Positions 46,743-59,502 of a DNA stretch of 64,000 nucleotides are shown here, in pieces; position 1 is the stretch's first letter, and each line of letters opens with the position of its first letter. The notes below the pieces were generated by a model that made no database searches, was not told where the DNA came from, and saw nothing but the letters and a program-made list of their open reading frames with translations. Both the position numbers and the translations under genes were made by a program. Source of the stretch: Saposhnikovia divaricata (Eukaryota > Streptophyta > Magnoliopsida > Apiales > Apiaceae); assembly GCA_036435485.1 (NCBI GenBank), contig CM071599.1:4366803-4430802 (forward strand), read 5' to 3'.

Positions 46743-47502
46743 ACAAATTTGTTATAACCATACTTTTTATCACTCAGCTTTGTCGTATGATTCATTTACT
46801 GATTTGTGATTCTCATTCTCATTCTCATTCTCTTCGTTCTTTTTTTTTGTTACTATTTGCTCACATTCTACTTTCAGTCGTAACTAAGCTAATGCAATGC
46901 GTTATGCTGCATTAATTCTAAAAATGCTTTCTAGTGAGAGTGGTTATGTATGGATGTAGAAGAAAGCGTCTGAGAAACTACTACAAAAAAATTACAAAAA
47001 GAATGAAGATTACAGACCACGAAAGCTGCTAACAAGCATCCGAGAATCAGAACTGGAAATGAAAGGAGCTCATCACCTGCGTCCCCCACAAATACTTCAT
47101 CCACTATTTACTCTTGTATTTCTGAATAATCAGGATCTTCTGCAGGAAGAAACATATTTAGTGATATTTAGTTGGATAAGTTTCGTTTAGCACATAATAA
47201 TTCAACGGTTTGAATTTTAGTAATTTTGATTTTCAATATAATTTCTACTCAATCTTGACTAAAATTCATTCCTGAATCATGATCGATTACATATATTTTA
47301 GTAACTCTGGGACTGCTCAACTCATGTCTTTTTTCCTGAATCGTACAATACCATTTCTTTGTTAAGATAATCCAATTATTTGATTATTTGATTATTTGCA
47401 CCTTCAATGCATTGACCCGTCATTTACAGGAATGATAGCATAATTCATCAACATACATGCAAAAGAGTTGAGGTTTTACTCTTCTTATTATAACAATAAT
47501 CA
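46743..47502. other. Intergenic DNA, no gene seen
   Basis: AT-rich with a short CATTCT microsatellite (46814-46836). No ORF or repeat border supported. Confidence 0.4.
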
Positions 47503-47770
47503 CGCTACACTGGATCAAGTTGAAACAGAGTTAGGCTTGGTGCCCGAAAAATTGCAGTCGACAAGGCAGGTTCTTAGAATCTTAGGGACTACAGAAATAT
47601 GTCAAGCGCTAGTGTTTTGTTCATATTAAATGAAATGTGAAATGATGCTTCAGCTAAGGCCTAAGAATGGAAAGAAAACTACCGGAAAAGGACTTGATTG
47701 GGGTGTTTTATTTGGTCTTGGGCTTGGTATCACTGTTGAGACTGTGGTTCTTCACAGTGTGCCTACTTGA
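47503..47770 (+). pseudogene. 3' remnant of a fifth polyketide synthase copy
   Basis: It aligns to the last ~85 codons of the array's genes, from LDQVETEL to VVLHSVPT plus stop. It has a small insertion (TTAGAATC duplicated), an in-frame TGA after NEM, and shifts near GACTACAG and AAGGCCTAAG. The rest of the gene is gone. It is followed by 0.8 kb of spacer and then copy 4. Confidence 0.85.
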
Positions 47771-48420
47771 TCAGATATCGTATGCATGACACGTGTCTTG
47801 ATCTGATTGATTATAATTCAATTAAATATAATGGATTCCCTGCATTCAAACCAATATTAACCAATAAAAACATTTTTTTGTGTCACATCACCCCTACCAC
47901 AACATTTTGTAACTATTTTTTGTACAAAATTTTGTACCCCTAGCGTTACTCTTTATAGAATTGGTCTTTTGATTTTAAGTAATGATACTTACCCAGTCAC
48001 GGTCTTATAACAACTACAGTAATAACCAAGAAATTTAATCTAACAATAATCAGGCTAAAACATTTACAAATTGTACACTGACAAAATTGCTAAAACAAAA
48101 TTGTGTTCATGAGGAATTTCAACTCGTATTAATTTACAAAGTCCAAAAACAAATTTCTTTGTGTGAAGTATACAGAGAAAACATTAGATTAAATAAAATC
48201 ATCCATATAATTGTAAAAAGAGAGTTTTTAGTTAGAACCATAAACAGGGTTTGGAATGAAGAGGTAGACCAAAGATATGGTTGGCAACTAGAAAACATAA
48301 AGAGTAATTAAGGAATTATAATGAAATCAAATCACGGCAGTCTGGAAAGGTAAGCTTTATCTCTAAATTAGGCCCTCATTCCTGTTGAACATAAATTCTG
48401 TCACTGTATCAACAACTACC
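47771..48420. other. Spacer before PKS copy 4, with the array-associated repeat block
   Basis: The block at 48030-48185 (AACAATAATCAGGCTAAAAC, GTGTTCATGAGGAATTTCAA, AAACAAATTTCTTTG) is homologous to 41582-41760 and 50560-50655. A 74-codon ORF (48087-48311) lies in it and is not recognisable. Confidence 0.5.
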
Positions 48421-48560
48421 TTGTAAATCTTGAGCTATATAAGAAAGATAATGTAATAGCTCTCTTCTCACGTTTTCAATTGAGAAGCTTCTCTTACACG
48501 TATTTGTTCAAGTTTTAAATTTCCTATAAACACAACCAAGCTTTCCAATTTTAGACTAAA
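48421..48560 (+). promoter_or_regulatory. Promoter / leader of PKS copy 4
   Basis: TATA-like GCTATATAAG at about 48432-48441, leader with ACACAACCAAGCTTTCCA also found in copy 3. No G-box/MYB pair like that of copy 2, so its regulation probably differs. Confidence 0.5.
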
Positions 48561-50099
48561 ATGGTGACACTGAATGACTTCCGAAACGCACAACTAGCTG
48601 AAGGTCCGGCAACTGTTCTGGCAATCGGAACCGCTACGCCACCTAACTGTATCGATCAAAGCGCCTTCGCGGATGGTTATTTTCGTGTCACTAACAATGA
48701 AGATAAAACAGAGCTGAAAGAAAAATTTAAACGCATGTGTAAGTTTTTTTTTGAATCATATATATATATATGTGAATAAATCATTACTTATGAAGTGCTT
48801 GTATTTTGCTGACAAATAAAATAAAATTCTATCCGTTTAGCGCCGAGGGGCCGAGGCAAGTGACTTGCATGAGTTGCATAGAGGAACATGCAAATTCCCT
48901 GTTCCATTACGCATGGTTTATGTAACATGTACTTAGTTTATACCTATCTTTTCTTTCCTCTCGACAAACTGATATATAATAGATATCAACAACTATTTAT
49001 GCTTCTACTGAAGGAACCAGATTTAAAATTTTAATTTCAGTGAAGTGTATGTACAAGGTCTTATAGTACTAATGTATATGTTATGAACTCACAATAAAAT
49101 TTTTCAGGTGACAGAACGATGATCAATACACGTTACATGCACTTAACTGAAGAAATACTGAAAGAAAATCCAGATTTCTGCGATATCATGGCACCATCCC
49201 TTGATGCTAGGCAAGAAATTGTGGTAAATGAAGTGCCAAAATTAGGAAAAGAAGCTGCTACAAAGGCCATAGAAGAATGGGGCCAGCCAAAGTCCAAAAT
49301 CACCCACCTTATCTTTTGCACCTATAGCAGTGCTGATTTCCCTGGTGCAGACTTTCGCCTTACCAAGCTTCTCGGCCTCAGTCCATCAGTCAAGCGCTGC
49401 ATGTTGTACCAACAAGGTTGTTTTGGAGGTGGAACAGTTCTTCGTCTTGCAAAAGACATGGCTGAGAACAACAAAGGTGCTCGTGTGCTTGTCGTTTGCT
49501 CTGAGATGACTGTCCCTGCATTTCAAGAGCCAAACGGAATTGATCTTGATAATCTGGTATGCCAGGCCTTGTTTGGGGATGGAGCTGCTGCGGTGATAGT
49601 GGGCTCAGACCCGGTTATTGGAGTCGAGAAAGCTTTGTTCGAGATTTTTTCTGCATCTCAAACCATCCTTCCGGACAGCGATGGTGCTCTCAAAGGTCAT
49701 CTTCGGAAGGGTGGGCTTACTTTTCACCTTCGTAAAGATGTTCCTTTGCTGATTGCAAAAAATATTGGCAAGTGTTTAGTTGAGGCATTCCAACCCTTGG
49801 GTATAACTGACTGTAACTCGATATTTTGGATTGTACATCCTGGAGGCCCAGTTATACTCGATGTTATTGAAAAAGTGTTAAGCTTGAAGCCTGAGAAACT
49901 GAAGTCTTCAAGGCAGGTTCTAAGGGACTATGGAAACTTGTCAAGTCCTACTGTTCTGTTCATACTGGATGAAATGAGAAAGGCTTCGGCTAAGGATGGA
50001 AAGGGAACTACTGGAGAAGGACTTGATTGGGGTGTTCTCCTTGGTTTTGGGCCTGGTCTCACTGTCGAGACTGTTGTTCTTCACAGTGTACCTACTTGA
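48561..50099 (+). CDS. Divergent type III polyketide synthase (copy 4), intact with remodelled active site
   Basis: Exons 48561-48738 and 49108-50099, standard CHS intron, 389 aa, no stops. The catalytic residues Cys164 (QQGCFGGG), His303 (IVHPGGPVI) and Asn336 (GNLSSP) are kept, as are Phe215, Gly256 and Phe265. Many normally fixed positions have changed: the 130-137 loop reads CTYSSADF (Thr132 to Tyr, Gly134 to Ser, Val135 to Ala, Met137 to Phe); Ala166 to Gly; Val196 to Pro and Thr197 to Ala (EMTVPAFQEP); Gly211 to Cys; the following GPNDTHLDSLVG replaced by EPNGIDLDNLVC; Ala340-Cys341 to Pro-Thr. An open frame with clustered active-site change suggests a new starter or cyclisation specificity; relaxed selection is the alternative. 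Last gene of the array. Confidence 0.9.
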
Positions 50100-50217
50100 T
50101 TTGGTTTCATTTGGTTTGCTTATGATTTCTGATATACCTACGTTTGGTTTAATTTCTGAATGAATAATGTGTTTACTATGTAACAATACTGGTGATTTGA
50201 TAAGCTATTATTGTGTA
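50100..50217 (+). other. 3' UTR of PKS copy 4
   Basis: It shares GTAACAATACTGGTGATTTG and AAGCTATTATTGTGTA with the other copies. It is cut by a Helitron-like terminus at 50218. Confidence 0.55.
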
Positions 50218-50751
50218 CTAGCCTAATAACCCGTGCCTCGGGTTATTTTCTAGAAGGGATGAAAAGCTAGGCTTTTTTATCTTCAAAGCTGTTGTCACTA
50301 TAATGTGTGGGTGCATAACATACAGATTTCGGTTTATTTTCCCGAAAGATGTAATAATGTTATTTGAAAAATATCAATTTACTTTTTATAGGTGTTTGTT
50401 GGTCTATAATTTATTTTGCTCTAATATCCTTACTTGATTTCGTGTATAAATAATTTATGCGAAGTTAATTGAAAATTATAAATAATAGATTAATAATTTA
50501 ATTTATTCAAGAACTTAAGACGATGATTAATAATCTAATTTATTCAAGAACTTAAGACGATGATTAAATTGCTAAAAGAAAATTGTGTTCACGAGGAATT
50601 TTCAACTCGTATTAATTACAAAATCAAAGACAATTTTCTTTGCCTAAAATATACGAAATTATTGACATATAAGCACAGTTGCTGATGTGGCTGATAAGTA
50701 GTTGTTGATACGTAGTTGGTGCTTACTAAGCTGATATGATGAAAATAATTC
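50218..50751 (-). mobile_element. Probable Helitron end and spacer with array repeat block
   Basis: Read on the minus strand the sequence ends with hairpin AACCCG-AGGCA-CGGGTT, ATTAGG and CTAG (50221-50218) followed by T, a Helitron 3' signature placed within the 3' flank of PKS copy 4. The far border is unknown. At 50560-50655 is a third copy of the array-associated block. A 43-bp direct repeat (AATTTATTCAAGAACTTAAG) occurs at about 50498 and 50540. Confidence 0.45.
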
Positions 50752-52876
50752 TGTTACGATATGTTACAGCATGTATCTAGTTATCTTATCATATCCAAGT
50801 GTATAAATACACAAACTAGAGTTAGTTAGTGATTTAATTCATTTTCTCTGTAAATCTCCTTCATCTTCTTCAAGAAGATCTCTCTTGTTTCTAATACAAT
50901 CTTTACATTTCCATGGTTGTGTGTGTAGTTTATTATACATACATATAGCTTATAACAAGATAATATGGTATCAGAGCTTTTTCGCACTTTCTTCATCTTG
51001 TTTCGAGTTTGATTCAAGCTTCATCTTTTTTAATTTCTTCAGATTTCTCGTATTTTTCTTGCGATTGCGATCTGTAAAGTTGTAATTGCACTTGCGGTTG
51101 TGATTTTGCTTCAATTGAGTGTTTGAGATTGAATGATGCGTGATAATCGACAGAATTTCTCGTACGTCAACGCTGTAATAGGACTCAACACATCATCAAT
51201 GACGTCTCCTTCTTCATCGCAGCCGATTGATAATCTTCATACTACTGGTAACATTCTTAATACTAAAGATCCTATAGATACATAAAACCTAAGTGTTGAT
51301 AACAATTCACATCCATCAGAAAATTATTCTTCATGGAAGCGTTCTATGCAAATTGCATTATCTGCTAAAAACAAACTAGTAATTGTGACTGGAGAGTTCT
51401 TGCCTCCATTAGAAAAATCTGTGTTGTATGCTCATTGGAGAAGAGTTAACGATATGGTGATTACTTGGATCCTTAATACAGTTTCTGATGAAATAAGCAA
51501 TAGTATGAACTATATAGATTGTGCTTTTGATGTTTGGAATGAGTTGAATGAGCGTTTTTCAGCTGTTAGTGGTCACAAGATTTATGAATTCAGAAAGATT
51601 TGTTCAAGCTTGAACAGGGCAATAATTCTATTGAGTTTTACTTTAACAAATTAAAGGGTTTTTGGGATGAGCTTAAGGCTCTAGAGACTCCAATCAAATG
51701 TACTTGTAGTGCTGGAAAGGAATGGGATGCACAGATTGAAAGAACTAGATTAATACAGTTTCTTATGGGATTGCATAGTAGCTATACTGCAGCCAGAGGA
51801 CATCTTCTCATAATGAATCCATGGCCTTCCTTAAATCAAGCTTTTATGCTTATCAAACAGGAAGAAAAACAAAGACAGATTCATACTGGTAATTCATTGG
51901 CTATGATGGTCAATTTGCCTAAAAATCCCCAATCCAACAGAAACAACAATGATAGGCCTGTCTCGGAGTGTTCTTAGTGTCATGGTAAAAATCATGTGAG
52001 AGAGAAATGTTATAAACTGGTAGGCTATCCTGTTGATCATCCATTCCATCCACAGAATAAAGGAAAGAAGAAACCATTTATTAAGCCTTCTCAGACAAAT
52101 TCTAATCTGTCTTAAAATGTGGTTTCTCAAGCTAATCAAGTTACTACTAGCACTGGAAATCAGGTTTCCTCAGACATTACCACTCAAATGGCAGCTCTTC
52201 AGAATCAGACGTCTTCTTTGATGAAGTCGATGACTGTTCAACCTGGTTCTTCAAGTTCTCAGTCCATATCTCAGACTTATCCTTCTTTTCAATTTGGAAA
52301 CAACTTTGCAGGTACTGTCCTGTGTCTCATGACTGTTTCCACTATTTCTAGTAATACTTGGGTACTAGATACAGGTGCAACAAATCATATGTGTTGCAAT
52401 TTAGACCATATGCACAATGTGAAATTTCTTCACACACCAATCACTGTGAAGTTTCCTAATGGTAATACTGCCAATGTTACACATATTGGTTCAGTTACAA
52501 TATATCCAATCACTTTTGTTGTCACTAATGTTCTTTTCATACCATCTTTCACTTTCAATCTGATTTCAATCAGTAAACTCTCTTCTAAAACAAATTCTCA
52601 CATCTCTTTTACTTCTAATGAGTGCCTTATGCAGGACCAACACCAGAAGAAGGGTTGGATCCTTGCCACACTCATTGATGGATTATATCAGCTTGACAAT
52701 ACTCCTCCAGCTCCTTAATCTTTTCAACCTACTGCTCTTGCTGTCACAAAAGAAAGCGTTCAACTTTGGCATAAAAGATTAGGCCATACTTCTGTCTTCA
52801 GTTTAAACAAAATCCCAACAATAAACACATCTTTGTCTACAAACATATGTTGTGACATTTGTCCCTTAGCCAAGCA
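50752..52876 (+). mobile_element. 5' half of a Ty1-copia element (LTR, gag, protease), 3' part missing
   Basis: Probable 5' LTR 50752-50957 (TGTTACGA...TATAACA, with a TATA box near 50801), then the primer-binding site TGGTATCAGAGC (50966-50977), complementary to initiator methionine tRNA. gag follows, then a zinc knuckle, the protease active site and the pre-integrase segment LWHKRLGHTS (about 52760), ending abruptly near 52876. Integrase, RT, RNase H and the 3' LTR are absent. Confidence 0.82.
51133..52870 (+). pseudogene. Broken gag-protease of the copia element
   Basis: From ATG 51133 the frame encodes gag (NYSSWKRSMQIALSAKNKL, DVWNELNERFS) with a stop near 51284 and a frameshift near 51600-51650. 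It continues as FYFNKLKGFWDELKALE and a zinc knuckle with a stop inside it (near 51975: ECS, stop, CHGKNHVREKCY). Next come a Ser/Gln-rich linker, the protease motif WVLDTGATNHM (52357 onward, active-site Asp-Thr-Gly intact) and the pre-integrase region. Inactive. Confidence 0.85.
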
Positions 52877-54936
52877 ATGTAATTTGATATAGATATTTTT
52901 AATGAACTTTGGATTAATTGTGCTCGAAGTGAAAAATTGATAAAGTAAATTAGAAATCTTGAAGGAATCGCAATGATTGAGGACACATCCTCAACCATAT
53001 GTCATGAAGGATGTGTTTATGGATAGGTTGTTAAAAAATTTCTTCGTAATATATTAAGTGGGGATATTCGTTGTAGAAGGTCTTCAGGAATATTTTTGGA
53101 TATTCAAGATCCCGTCCCCTCATTGAGGAAGTAGGGAAATTCTTGATGTGTACTTTGGAGTTCTGTTATCAATGGCGTGCCTTTATTGGGGAACTTCAGG
53201 GTAATCCCGCACTTTGCACCTAAAAGCTTGTGATCAATTGTCCTTTTATCTGGTGGGTGTTTCTCATTCGGGAGTAAGATGCGTTCCATATTTGGGGTAA
53301 GTCATGATTATACATGCGACTATGAAATCGGGAGTAGCGGAATGAATTAGTCCTCGATGGGGGAGTTTCCTTATCCGTGAAGTCCTGAAATTGGGTTTTG
53401 GTGGCTAGTTTAAACATTCCTGAAACTGGATCGATTACTATTAAATCAGGTCTGTCTAGAGTTCTTGCTCTCCAAGATAATTACATATGCTTATCCTCCC
53501 CTATAAATACCGATAGATCGATTGAGAAGTTGGAACTCAAGAATTCTGAAAAGATCATCGCTAATCCTAATGAATCTCAAATCACTAATTATATATAACC
53601 ACAATGCAGCACCAAATTTTTTGATGAAATATCACCATCGTAGATATTGATTCGGGTGACGTAGCTCAAATTTTTTTTTTTTTTCATAAATTCCTCCGTC
53701 GAACGGAGAGAAAATAGTAGTATTGTTGGAGGAATTTCGTAACAACACGAAATCGGAGTTGTGCTGAAATAATAGAGCGAATTTGTATGAATATGGTTGT
53801 TTTTAGGGATTTAGGGTTTGTAAAAAAAGAGAGGGGTTGGACTCGACAGGTGTCTCGATTTGTCTTGTGTATCGGATCCCATATGCCAAGATGCCTTCGT
53901 ACCTATGTTTATATAGGATCAAGCGTACGCAGTTCTGTGCAATTGTGTCTATCCCTGAGAGACTTTAGGGAAGATCTTCGTTAATGTGGGCAATTACTGA
54001 TTTTATTTGATTTAACCATGACGTTGTGATATCTTCCTGATTTGAAGAATATCGTTTTGAGATATTTTCCGTTATTGATTGATTGAGATTGATTATTTCA
54101 TCATTTCAGAAAGAGGATATTACTTAGCGGTTAAGCACTAATTATTAATATGAATTAATAATTAATAAATATTAGAAATTTGGGAGATTATTAAACATGC
54201 CAAAAATGTGGCATAATAACTAGCCCCCAGTTCTTCAATGTAGCTTGCTGCGGTGGAGAACTAAAAATTCTTCAAGCTTCCAAATTTCTTCAATCACTGA
54301 AAAAATTGAAAATAGCTGATTAGATAATATTTAGAGCACCACAGTGCTCGTTAGGCGTATGTAGATGCAAGTGTGACACCAATGCGATGACCACTATAAG
54401 ATACATATTTGCCAAGGTTTTCAAATATGCGAGCATAAATAATTCGTTTGAAATCCTTTGCGATCCTAATTTTCTAGTTAGGACCTTGGCGTTTGTATAT
54501 ATCCCGAATTGGCGTACACGCTATTCAATTATCTGATGCAACCACATAAGGACGTGTCTTGCGGGGTCTTCAATAAGAGATGCAGATATAATCCTGGCGA
54601 ACCTCGCACACGTCCCTTCTTGGGCTGGCTATGCTGAGGTTTCCTGGAGAACCTCGTATGCTTCCCTTTTTGGGTTAGCTGTGCTATGAAGTCTTAAAGA
54701 TATTTTGCATAGGGGCCTTCAATAATCCACCCATTCTTCATTAGCCTTCAATAATTCAGAAGGTGCTGCACTTTACTCAAGCGTGTAGCATTGCGAAATT
54801 TATAGCTTGTCCAGGCTATCATACTTGACAATTTCAGTTTGCAAGTTTGTAAACATTTTTGACATATATGTACTATCACGACGATAAATGAAAAATATTT
54901 TTACAAATTCATATGCAATAATAAATATGTCTGATA
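52877..54936. other. Unassigned repetitive-looking DNA
   Basis: No gene seen. The stretch around 53640-54230 (T run, then TTCCTCCGTCGAACGGAGAG, then a region ending TAACTAGCCCCCAG) resembles non-coding LTR-type sequence, but I cannot find matching ends. Short ORFs (53104-53984) are unrecognisable. Confidence 0.4.
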
Positions 54937-55699
54937 GGTCCCGTATGTGGGTTAGATAAGCTAGAAGGGGGGTTGAATAACTTATCACCTTTTTAAAATT
55001 TAGAGCTTGGCTTTTTGAAAATTCTTTCGCCTTTTTAAAATTCGTTACTTGTTGACAAGTAAATAAAGTGCGGAAAATAAAGAGCGAAAGAAAAGAGAGT
55101 AGCACACGGTCGATTTTATCCTGGTTCGCGATGCTCGCAACCCCTAATGGATTTGAACACCCCCACTCCAGTCCCCGAGCTACTCCCCGGACACGAGATT
55201 TTCACTACTACAAAGATACTCCTTTATAGTAGGCGGAGAAGCCTTTACAACTCCTTTGACCACTATCTATTTATCTTGGAGCGATACACACACGTATCCT
55301 CCTCAAAATAAAATAGCAAAATACAAACTACAAAACTTGTCTTGGAGCGTAACTCCCCGTCACCTCCTCAAAGACTTTGTAGTATCCCTTTGTAGACTAT
55401 GTACTTCTACAACTTTGCCGGTCTTGGATCTTAGGTCTTGGGTCTTCCCTTTTCTTCACGGTGCAAAGGCTACTAACTTCCCGTTAGTACGCCTAAGACT
55501 TTGGTCTTAGAACAAGAGTCACCTCACTTCACTTCACCTCACTGCAAAGGTTAGAATACAAGTCCAACAACAACCAAGCAATTTATAAGAAGAGATATAA
55601 ATCCGTGCAAGCTAGTATGTTATGGTACTAGTCACGGGGATGCTATTACGCGTTAAATTAAATATATAACGGCAAGGGATAAGTCACAATAATGGACTT

Positions 55700-57135
55700 T
55701 GAAAGGCATATGACTCGGCCTATTTGTAGTTCGAGGATCCTAATCCAATTAAACTAGATTGTAATAAGTAAATAATATCAACTGTCACAGGAATCTCAAA
55801 AGATGATAGCTGTCAGAAGAAAAATCAACAAGTCAATCTATAGTTTTGATGTTTTACACTGGAAGAAGATTCAGTTATCTGATCTAGCCTCAAGGTAGCA
55901 TTGAAACACATGGATTCATTTAAGGGACAGAGATTTCTATAAGTGATAAGAAACAATATCAGTACCGAATGATTGAAGAGAGTGAAGAATAGAAAAAGAC
56001 CACAGTTTAAAGTCAAGATGAAGAACAGATATTGGAGTTAGTCGTTCATGAACCAGACAGTACATCGAGCGTCAACATCGATCCAGTGTATGTTCCTTAT
56101 TATAATTACGTGGTTCACAGTGAAGTATTGACTATTAAAGGATTTATATTAATTCTACTTTAATTAATTAAATCAAATAATTAATTTAAATAAATAAATT
56201 AATTCTATCAGAATTAATATATTTGTTAAAGTAATTATTAGATTAATTAAATCAGAATTAATATGAAAAAGAAATAGTTATTTAAATGATTTTTATAAAT
56301 CATTTGATTAATTAGAAGCTGAAAAAATATGATAATATAACTATCAAAAGATAGTTATACCGATAGTCATATTCAGTTCAAAGTGTGACAGTCATATTCA
56401 GTTCAAGTGTGACAGTCATATTCAGTTCAAAGTGTGACAGTCATATTCAGTTCAAACTGGACAGTCATATTTCATTCAAGGAGATAGTAATACCGAATGT
56501 TATATTGGATTGGACAGTCATATCTCATTCAAGGAGATAGTCATACCGAAAGTTATATTTAAAGAGACAGTCATATTACTTGCATTGGATAGTCATACCG
56601 AATGTCATATTATTGTTAACTGATTGTTATATCAGTTGAAACAAAGCAATATGACTATGGCTGTGTTATAAAAGGCAGCAGATTGCAGAAGAAGAAGAAT
56701 CAGTCGAACATAACAAGAAGAAAATACACAGCAGCCTATATCTCTCTCTCAAGCTCAAGAACACTTACAAATTAAATTCTGTAAATTCAAGTTCATCTCA
56801 GTTGTAATATTCTATCCATTGGAACTTGTTTACTTGTGATTCTTGTACTACTATCGAATTAAGTTTCCTAGTTCACAAATTGATATCTTGATTTTTATTA
56901 ACTAAATTAGCAAAGTTCATGTTGAATTTTCTAATTAGTTATTAATTACTTGATAATCATTTGGACTGATTTTGTAACACCCATCAAGTTAATATATTGT
57001 TATATTCAACTTGAAATTTGTGTTATATTATTCCGCACAAATTTGTTTAAAATAAATTTTATTTAAAGAACAAATTTCGAGAAAATGATATAGATTGTAT
57101 TCAACCCCCCTTCTACAATCTTATCGGACCTAACA
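55700..57135 (+). mobile_element. Nested solo LTR, 1,436 bp
   Basis: It starts TGAAAGGC and ends TTCAACCCCCCTTCTACAAT...CGGACCTAACA. It is flanked by GACTT at 55695-55699 and 57136-57140. Removing it joins the surrounding minus-strand LTR. It contains a stretch of ~25-bp imperfect repeats (56370-56600, GTGACAGTCATATTCAGTTC) and ends with a leader-like TATATCTCTCTCTCAAGCTC segment. No internal region or second LTR, hence a solo LTR formed by recombination. Confidence 0.65.
56355..56640 (+). repeat. Imperfect tandem repeats of about 25 bp inside the solo LTR
   Basis: Units of the type GACAGTCATATTCAGTTCAA recur at least four times between 56385 and 56460, then drift (ATAGTCATACCGAA.. variants) to about 56640. 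Confidence 0.7.
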
Positions 57136-59502
57136 GACTTGTCACACAAGCGGTACGCACACTTACACACAACACACAAACAATTAAAACACAACTCACA
57201 TGTGCGTAAAAGTAACTCGCTTATCTATAGGATAAAACGAGGGCCGCTATTATGCGTTAAAATATTACACACACCACAGAAGCAAGAATATTAAACTAAA
57301 GAGCAAGTAAGCAAAAATCTAGTACTTAAAAGTACTTCGGCCGAATGGTAAGAAAGATGGTATGGCCGGATTTTTCAAAGTCCTAAAACAAGTGCAAGTA
57401 GTCTTGTTGTTAAATACTTGTTCAAGATATAAAGATATGACAAATGAGTAACCAACTTGAACAATAAGACTACTAGTGGTAGTATATGGCTGAATATAAC
57501 AAATGAAGAAAATGCCAAGAATAAACTACCAACTTGTTTTAAAGAGCTAGCTTGTATAGTCTTGATTTGTTATGTCCTTGTTTAAAATAAAACACAAGAT
57601 GAACAAAGGACTTAGTTATACAAGACTAACAACCAACTTATCTTTTGATTTTTAAATATCAAGTTTAAACCACTTAAGGTAAAAACAAGATGAGAGCTTT
57701 CTGTTCTAAATCAAAAGATAGTTAACTAGACTTTTTAATCCAAATACTCAACTTGGATTAAAGGACTTAAATGAGGTGATTCTCAACTTCAACCTCAAGA
57801 ACACACCTTACAAGATGTCAAATATACACTACACGAATATACTTCAAGAACAAGTGTACATAAGAGCAAAATGCAAGATTAAGTGAATATAAGTGTTTAT
57901 AAGTGTAGATCTAAACAATAAGAACAATAAACAATTAATATTCAAGCCAACCCACCAAGAACACACACTAAACTAACTTAACAACCTTGACCTTACAAAG
58001 GCTCATGCTCCTCTTTAATTAAGAGAAAGCTACAAGGAAGAAAAGCTAGTAAACAAGCCAAAAACACACAAAAAGGGTCGCCGGAAAAGTTGCCGGAAAA
58101 TGGCCAGAATATGGCTTTAAGGTCTGACTTTTGGAGGCTCAAAAGGTCACTTAGAAACTGTTACAACAAGGTGGAAAGATCACAAAAAGATTGGTGACCA
58201 AAGGTGTGTGTTTAGGATCAAGTTTGGTGAAGAAAAACAAGCCTAAATGGTGATAGATCTTGAAATATTTTAGGCTTGAAGCATAGAAACGTTTTTGAGC
58301 TTTTGGCTACTGGAAAGTGAGTGTTTCTAAGCTAATTTCACCAGCATGTGTTTGGCTCTAGGGGCTTAATGAAATTGGGGGGGGGGTGAAGGGGGGTTTT
58401 TATAGCCAAAAAGTAAGGATTTTTGATTTATTTAAAAGGTATAAAGCACATGTGTTAAACGCAAGTGGGAGGAATCTTCCTCAAGGTCACATCAGATGTA
58501 AGGAATTCAAATTTGCTGAAAAAAACGTGCTTAGGTGTCATTCCATTTAACGAAACGATTAAAATGCGAGAAACGCGCGTACCGACGAGACGAAATATGT
58601 TTAATTGCAATAAATTGAAAAATCATTAAAAAATTATGAAATTTTGGGAATCCCCTAGAAATGTTCCCAGAGGAATGTGGTCAAATTTCACCTTGAAATG
58701 AGTTGACCAACTATGACTTTTAACCGACCGATAAATCAATTACGTATCAATTTAAGGGGTCCCAGAAAAAAGTCATCCAAAATTTACGAAATTAATTCTA
58801 CAATGTCCTATAGGGAAACTAAGGACACATTCAAAGTTTCAAGTCAAAAAGATTTGTGGAAGTATTTTTATGAATTTTTCGAATGTTAAAACAGCCTTCC
58901 GGAGAGACCGAAAAATTCATTTGTCTTTACCGACAACTTAGACAAAAGTTTTGACTTGATATATATTCAAACATAATATTCCATATGAAATAATGACTAT
59001 GAAGTCCAAGGAATATATAAGCTTGAATTAAAAATGATTTTATCCGGATAAATAAGGATTTAAGGGTTTTTCGGAATAAAATCTGTTTTGGGTCTTTTGG
59101 CACGGCTTTTGGCAAGGCAAATTTAATATAAATATTAAATAAATATATCAAGAATATTTTAGAGTAAACCATTTAAGAATAACATGCTTTTAAATAAATC
59201 GAACAGTTTGACTCGTAAAAGCAGTGTTAGGAAATTCTTGATTTTTGTGCCTTTAACCGAATGTCTATTTTCTTTTGACATAAATAGCTTAGAATATAAG
59301 ATACCAATATCATGATATTCTCATCCTAAGTGGATGTCGAAAATATGTCGGAAAATATTTTTGGCTTGGTTTGACCATTTTGACTTGAATCCCGAATTAT
59401 GTCGTCCCCTGGGGAGGACTCTAAATGTAATCCTAAATCTAATTTAATTTCACTTTTATTTTGACAAATTCCAAAACCTAAAGAGCAAAAGCAATGACTC
59501 TG

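Larger units (their letters stand above)
54937..59502 (-). repeat. Long LTR of a minus-strand retrotransposon, with a nested solo LTR
   Basis: The minus-strand border is TGACAGAG (at about 59502) and the other end is GGGACCTATCA (54937). The plus strand here begins TGATAGGTCCCG and has AGAAGGGGGGTTGAATAACT, the reverse of the AACCCCCCTTCT segment typical near the 3' border of such LTRs. Just outside, at about 59505-59520, the minus strand reads CAAAAAGGGGAAGAT, a polypurine tract. Without the nested element it would be about 3.1 kb. The partner LTR is not in the window. Confidence 0.55.

Noticed and set aside
36547..50099. A multi-enzyme biosynthetic gene cluster around the polyketide synthases
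   Set aside because: No P450, methyltransferase, reductase or transporter lies nearby; neighbours are transposons and unrelated genes.
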